Positions 61,095-64,000 of a stretch of 64,000 nt of DNA are shown piece by piece; the first letter of the stretch is position 1, and every line of letters starts with the position of its first letter. The translations under genes and the position numbers were made by a program. The stretch is from CAYLLT01 sp964384465 (GTDB taxonomy: Bacteria; Planctomycetota; Phycisphaerae; UBA1845; PWPN01). Under the pieces are notes generated by a model. The model was not told the origin of the DNA and ran no database searches. It saw only the letters and a program-made list of their open reading frames with translations. The stretch covers positions 32,432 to 96,431 of the forward strand of contig CAYLLT010000006.1 in the NCBI GenBank assembly GCA_964384465.1. Reading direction: 5' to 3'.

Positions 61095-61296
61095 ACTCAG
61101 GCAGCATCCGCGTTGGTAGATGGACATGTCGTACATGGAGGAAGACAGCGAGATTCGGCCGATGAACGTCGAATGCTCAGGAACTCAACGAACGGGGAGT
61201 GCCATCCCCGCGCGGCGACATCGTGGTCGATCGGCGTAACCGTACGGCGAACCCCATTCCCGTAGAGTGACACAGCGGCACAGCGTTTGCTGCGTT

Positions 61297-62300
61297 TCAG
61301 TTCACATCATTCGAGGAAGCTGACTTCCAGCGGTCGGTGTCGGGAAGGAGTCGATTGAGCTGGTTGATTGGCGTGGCGGCGATGCGGGTGAGCGCGTCGC
61401 GGAGGTAATCGAAGGGATTCACTTTGTGGCGCTGGCAGGTGGCGATGAGGCTGAAGAGGATCGCGGCCGTGGCGCCGCCGTTGTCGGAGCCGCAGAAGAG
61501 CCAGTTCTTGCGGCCCAGGGCCACGCGGCGCAGGGCGTTCTCGGCGGCGTTGTTGTCGATGCTCAGATGGCCATCGGTGGTGTAGACGCACAGGGCGTCC
61601 CACTGGTTTATGGCATACGCGATCGCCTCGCCCATCGGGCTCTTGGGCAGCACCGGTCCACCGTGTTGGGCCTGCTGGGATCGGAGCCACTCGCTGAACT
61701 GCTGCAAGCGGGGCACCGCGAGCTGCTGGCGCAGGCGATGACGCTCCGCAGCGAGATCAATCTCGTTCTGCTCGGCGGATTCCTTCGCCTGTTTCTCCAC
61801 ATCGTAGAGCAGCCGGATGTAGGCCAGCGCCTGCGTGCTCGCGGCCGCATCGGAGTTCCGCGCATCGTAGAACTTGCGGCGCGCGTGCGCCCAGCAGGCC
61901 ACCTCGGTGACCGCACCTCCGGCCTCGCCGCGGTAGATGCCGTCGTAGCCGCCGAAGGCATCGGCCTGCAAGTAGACACGCTCCTCTTTGCCCCATCCGG
62001 TGAGGAACTGCATCGGCCCATCGCGGCGGCGGCTCGGGGTGTACGTGAAGACGGTGAAGGGGCGCTCTTTGTCGCCCAGGTAGACCCAGAACCGGCCGGT
62101 GCGGGTCTGATCGAGGCGGCGGTCCAGCACATCCACCGGCGTGTCGTCGGTATGAATGATCTTCGAGGCGCGAACTTCCTTGATCATCCGTTCGTAGATC
62201 GGCCTCAGCGCGGCCGCGCACCCGGCCGCCCAGTCGCACATCGTCGAGCGGGCGATCTGGATCCCGTGACGCTCCAGGATTCGTGTCCAGGGTGAAGCGC
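61297..62300 (-). pseudogene. IS66 TnpC transposase, N-terminal part deleted
   Basis: From about 62290 the frame reads WTRILERHGIQIARSTMCDW and then the transposase core: HTDDTPVDV (first Asp), QADAFGGYDGIYRG (second Asp), CWAHARRKFYDAR and SIDNNAAENALRRVALGRKNWLF (Glu). The last 60 residues are normal (NPFDYLRDALTRI). A full TnpC has about 500 residues; here the N-terminal helix-turn-helix and zinc-finger part (about 180 residues) is gone, and the frame joins tnpB sequence without a start codon. The catalytic triad is kept, but expression is doubtful. Confidence 0.82.
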
Positions 62301-62689
62301 TTGCGCCGCTTGATGCTGGTCAGATCGATGCCCGCCAGCAGCATGGCCAGCTCGCTGGCCTTGAGTTCCACACTCGCGCCTGCGCTCTTCGACGCGGGCA
62401 GACGGAACGTGCCCTCTTCGAGCCGCATGTACCACACGGCAAACCCGTCGCTGTCCCAGTAGAGGATCTTGAGGCGATCCTTGCCACGACCGACGAACAG
62501 GAAGAGATGGCCGCTCAGCGGATCGTGCTTGAGGTAATCCCGAACCAACGCGGCCAGCGAATCGAATCCCTTGCGCATATCGGCCAGCGCGGTGCACACG
62601 TAAATACGGACGCCGAGTCCGCCGCAGGCGAGATTCGCCGTGGCGAACCCGTTATCGAGTTCCCCCAGACTCGGCAGCCTCAGCATCAC
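62300..62689 (-). pseudogene. IS66 TnpB accessory protein, fused at its end to tnpC sequence
   Basis: The frame starts with GTG 62689 (or ATG 62686) in the stop codon of tnpA. It reads GVRIYVCTALADMRKGFDSLAALV, HDPLSGHLFLFVGRGKDRLKILYWDSDGFAVWYMRLEEG and GIDLTSIKRRKRF, i.e. a nearly complete TnpB (PF05717). The native stop is missing because of the deletion, so the frame runs on to 61757 in the wrong frame of tnpC. Confidence 0.8.
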
Positions 62690-63082
62690 CGCTCCTCTCT
62701 TCGAGCCTGAGCCTCAGAGCCGAAGGCCGGCTCGACTGAGCTCGCCGAAGTCAGCAGGGCCAGCACGTCCGCCAGCATCGCTCGGTCCACGCACCCGTTC
62801 ACCGTGACACGCCGACCGCCAGCCAGCACGCACGATCTCAATCCGGCCGCCGCTGTTCGCCGGCTCGTCTCGCGTTACCTGCACCGGCAGGAACGTCGGC
62901 TCCTTCGCATCCCGCCGGGCAAGCTCGGTGCGCCACCAATAGAATGTCGCTTCCCGCAGATCGCGCTTCTCGCACCAGGCCCGCACCGACAGCGCGCTGC
63001 CAGCCTGTCCCCGAATCATCCTCCGCCAAAACGCCTCTTTCCTGGGGTCACGTGACTTGCCGAGGGCCATGAGTGCCTCCAC
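62686..63082 (-). pseudogene. IS66 TnpA accessory protein, frameshifted
   Basis: The N-terminal part (KEAFWRRMIRGQAGSALSVRAWCEKRDLREATFYWWRTEL) is typical TnpA. In the GRIEIV motif a 4-base tandem duplication (GCACGCAC on the + strand, 62826-62833) shifts the frame; without it the gene would go on LAGGRRVTVNG and CVDRAMLADVLALL to a TGA at 62686-62688. As it stands the frame ends with unrelated residues at 62714. Confidence 0.8.
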
Positions 63083-63148
63083 GGGTCGAGGCAGGCATGG
63101 TCACCGAATCGCCGGTCAGAATAAAGATGGGGTTGGCCGTACGGTTAC

Positions 63149-63521
63149 ACTCAGTCGTCCCCCACGCAGCGTCGTCCCGAATTCTCAACCGAAATGAGCC
63201 TTGAGAGCAGATCAGCCGCAGCAACCACGGCAGCATCAACGAGTTAAACATGGCGCTCTCAAATTCTCACGCTTTATGGACCGCCGCCTACGAGCCAGGC
63301 AATGTGCATTCTGATCCGGTAAGGAGCCTTGGGGTTGTCGCCCAACCCCCAAAGACGCCTGTTCTCGATCAAAAGTCAGAGCAAATCGGATCTACCACGG
63401 CCCCACAGCCAAGGATGCACCGGACGTTCAGTTCAGAAGCGGATGATGTCTGAAGGCTTCTCCGCTGGCGCTCGTGGTGGTGGGAGCGCGGGACGGGTCG
63501 AAGCGCCGCTTGCCCTGCGGA
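63149..63521. other. Intergenic region, no gene recognised
   Basis: Between the IS66 right end and the SEC-C gene there is no convincing gene on either strand, and no terminator or repeat stands out. Confidence 0.35.
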
Positions 63522-63998
63522 TCAGTCTTTTGCGCAACACTTCTTGTACTTTTTCCCGCTGCCGCACGGGCAGGGAGCGTTGCGGCCGATGCGGCTGCCG
63601 GGGCGCTTCACCGGTTTGAGCTTACCGGAGGCGGCCTCGACGAATGCTTCCTTCAATGCCCGTGTGTAGGCACCGAGCACTCTTCCGCCGCCGAGCCGCC
63701 CTTGGGATTCCAGATCCGCCAGCATCGCGCCGCACAGCGCGGGAACCTCCGGTTTAATGCTTACTGGCAACTGGAGCCGGGCCAGCTTCAGCAGCGCGGG
63801 CTTAACATCGGGTTCCTCTATGTTCTCAGGCTCAACGTCGCGAGCCTCGCAGGCCGCCACCAGAAACTTGGTCAACAATTCCGGCGCGTACTCGCGTGTG
63901 CCGCTGGAGAATGACCGCACGGCATCGGGGCCGATGCAATGCAGTACTTGTTCGGCCCACGCCTTGTCGATTTCCAGCGCCTTCTGGCTGCCGCACAT
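63522..63998 (-). CDS. SEC-C motif protein, close to window edge
   Basis: The 158-residue frame ends with GRNAPCPCGSGKKYKKCC, the zinc-binding SEC-C motif known from SecA C-termini and many small proteins (CxCx8CC). The N-terminal part is helical (KALEIDKAWAEQVLHC, ELLTKFLVAACEARDV) and not assigned. The ATG at 63998 may be the start, but the frame touches the window end, so the gene may be longer. Confidence 0.7.
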   Translation of the reverse strand: MCGSQKALEIDKAWAEQVLHCIGPDAVRSFSSGTREYAPELLTKFLVAACEARDVEPENIEEPDVKPALLKLARLQLPVSIKPEVPALCGAMLADLESQGRLGGGRVLGAYTRALKEAFVEAASGKLKPVKRPGSRIGRNAPCPCGSGKKYKKCCAKD

Positions 63999-64000
63999 CA

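Larger units (their letters stand above)
61236..63148 (-). mobile_element. IS66-family element with internal deletion
   Basis: The ends carry the inverted repeat GTAACCGTACGGC, then S, then AACCCCAT (left 61236-61257, right 63127-63148; one mismatch in 22). This is the usual IS66 type that starts GTAA. The flanking octamers CGATCGGC and ACTCAGTC differ, so no 8-bp target duplication is present. The length of 1.9 kb is about 0.6 kb short of a full IS66. The order on the minus strand is tnpA, tnpB, tnpC. Confidence 0.85.

Noticed and set aside
61426..62295. 289-codon open frame on the + strand
   Set aside because: It is antisense to the IS66 tnpC fragment and shows no domain.
1..64000. tRNA, rRNA, CRISPR arrays, riboswitches, replication origin
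   Set aside because: No cloverleaf, rRNA core sequence, regularly spaced repeat or known aptamer core was noticed on reading both strands.

Overview
The window looks like a chromosomal piece of an uncultured, GC-rich planctomycete (Phycisphaerae-like). The grounds are an H-X9-DG-type pseudopilin remnant, dockerin-like double EF-hand modules of the form 'DxDGDG.VDQ.D...GPTVP', an exosortase fused to EpsI, PEP-CTERM-like tails and a BY-kinase/TPR pair. No rRNA, tRNA or CRISPR array was seen. Almost every gene between 3.2 and 61 kb is on the + strand; minus-strand genes are confined to transposons and the two window edges. The affiliation is inferred from gene content only.

Layout. 1-3.2 kb: a decayed pseudopilin and an IS1634-family transposase. 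3.2-5.9 kb: a regulatory trio (LuxR-type HTH protein, membrane histidine kinase, NarL-type response regulator). 5.9-6.7 kb: a gene-free interval with a MITE-like element, a + strand terminator and a predicted minus-strand small RNA that has its own promoter and terminator. 6.7-14 kb: start of an exopolysaccharide (EPS) locus, with a NusG/RfaH-like antiterminator, an IS5 remnant, two degenerate nucleotidyltransferase/hexapeptide proteins (the second fused to an undecaprenyl-phosphate sugar-1-phosphate transferase), decayed rmlC and rmlD, and the exosortase-EpsI fusion. 14-19 kb: a WecG/TagA glycosyltransferase, a short MITE, and a 1080-residue lipoprotein with PKD, EF-hand and beta-helix parts. 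19-49 kb: a long EPS assembly block with GT4, GT2 and GT87 glycosyltransferases, a FemAB/CelD-like acetyltransferase, methyltransferases, a GT-deacetylase fusion and a second deacetylase, a Wzx flippase, an O-antigen-ligase-like polymerase, acetyl/acyltransferases, a CDP-sugar subcluster (RfbF, two SDR proteins, an RfbC-like epimerase), LhgO and a kinase-fold phosphotransferase. At least twelve of these genes start inside the stop codon of the gene before (ATGA or GTGA), so they are probably co-transcribed and translationally coupled. 49.5-56.3 kb: a 1432-codon TPR protein (PrsT-like) and a Wzc-like polysaccharide co-polymerase/tyrosine kinase. 56.5-61 kb: exported proteins, including candidate exosortase substrates, a subtilase-like EF-hand protein and a thrombospondin-3-like repeat protein, closed by a strong terminator. 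61.2-63.1 kb: an internally deleted IS66 element. 63.5-64 kb: a SEC-C-motif protein.

How it works together (inference). The sugar-1-phosphate transferase starts the repeat unit on the lipid carrier, glycosyltransferases and modifying enzymes extend it, Wzx/Wzy/Wzc-type proteins flip, polymerise and control chain length, and the exosortase processes PEP-CTERM-like proteins that end up with the polymer. The NusG-like protein probably allows transcription through the very long operon. The locus has been reshuffled heavily: I count remnants of rmlC, rmlD, an FkbM methyltransferase, two GT2 genes and an IS5 transposase, plus two MITE-type repeats.
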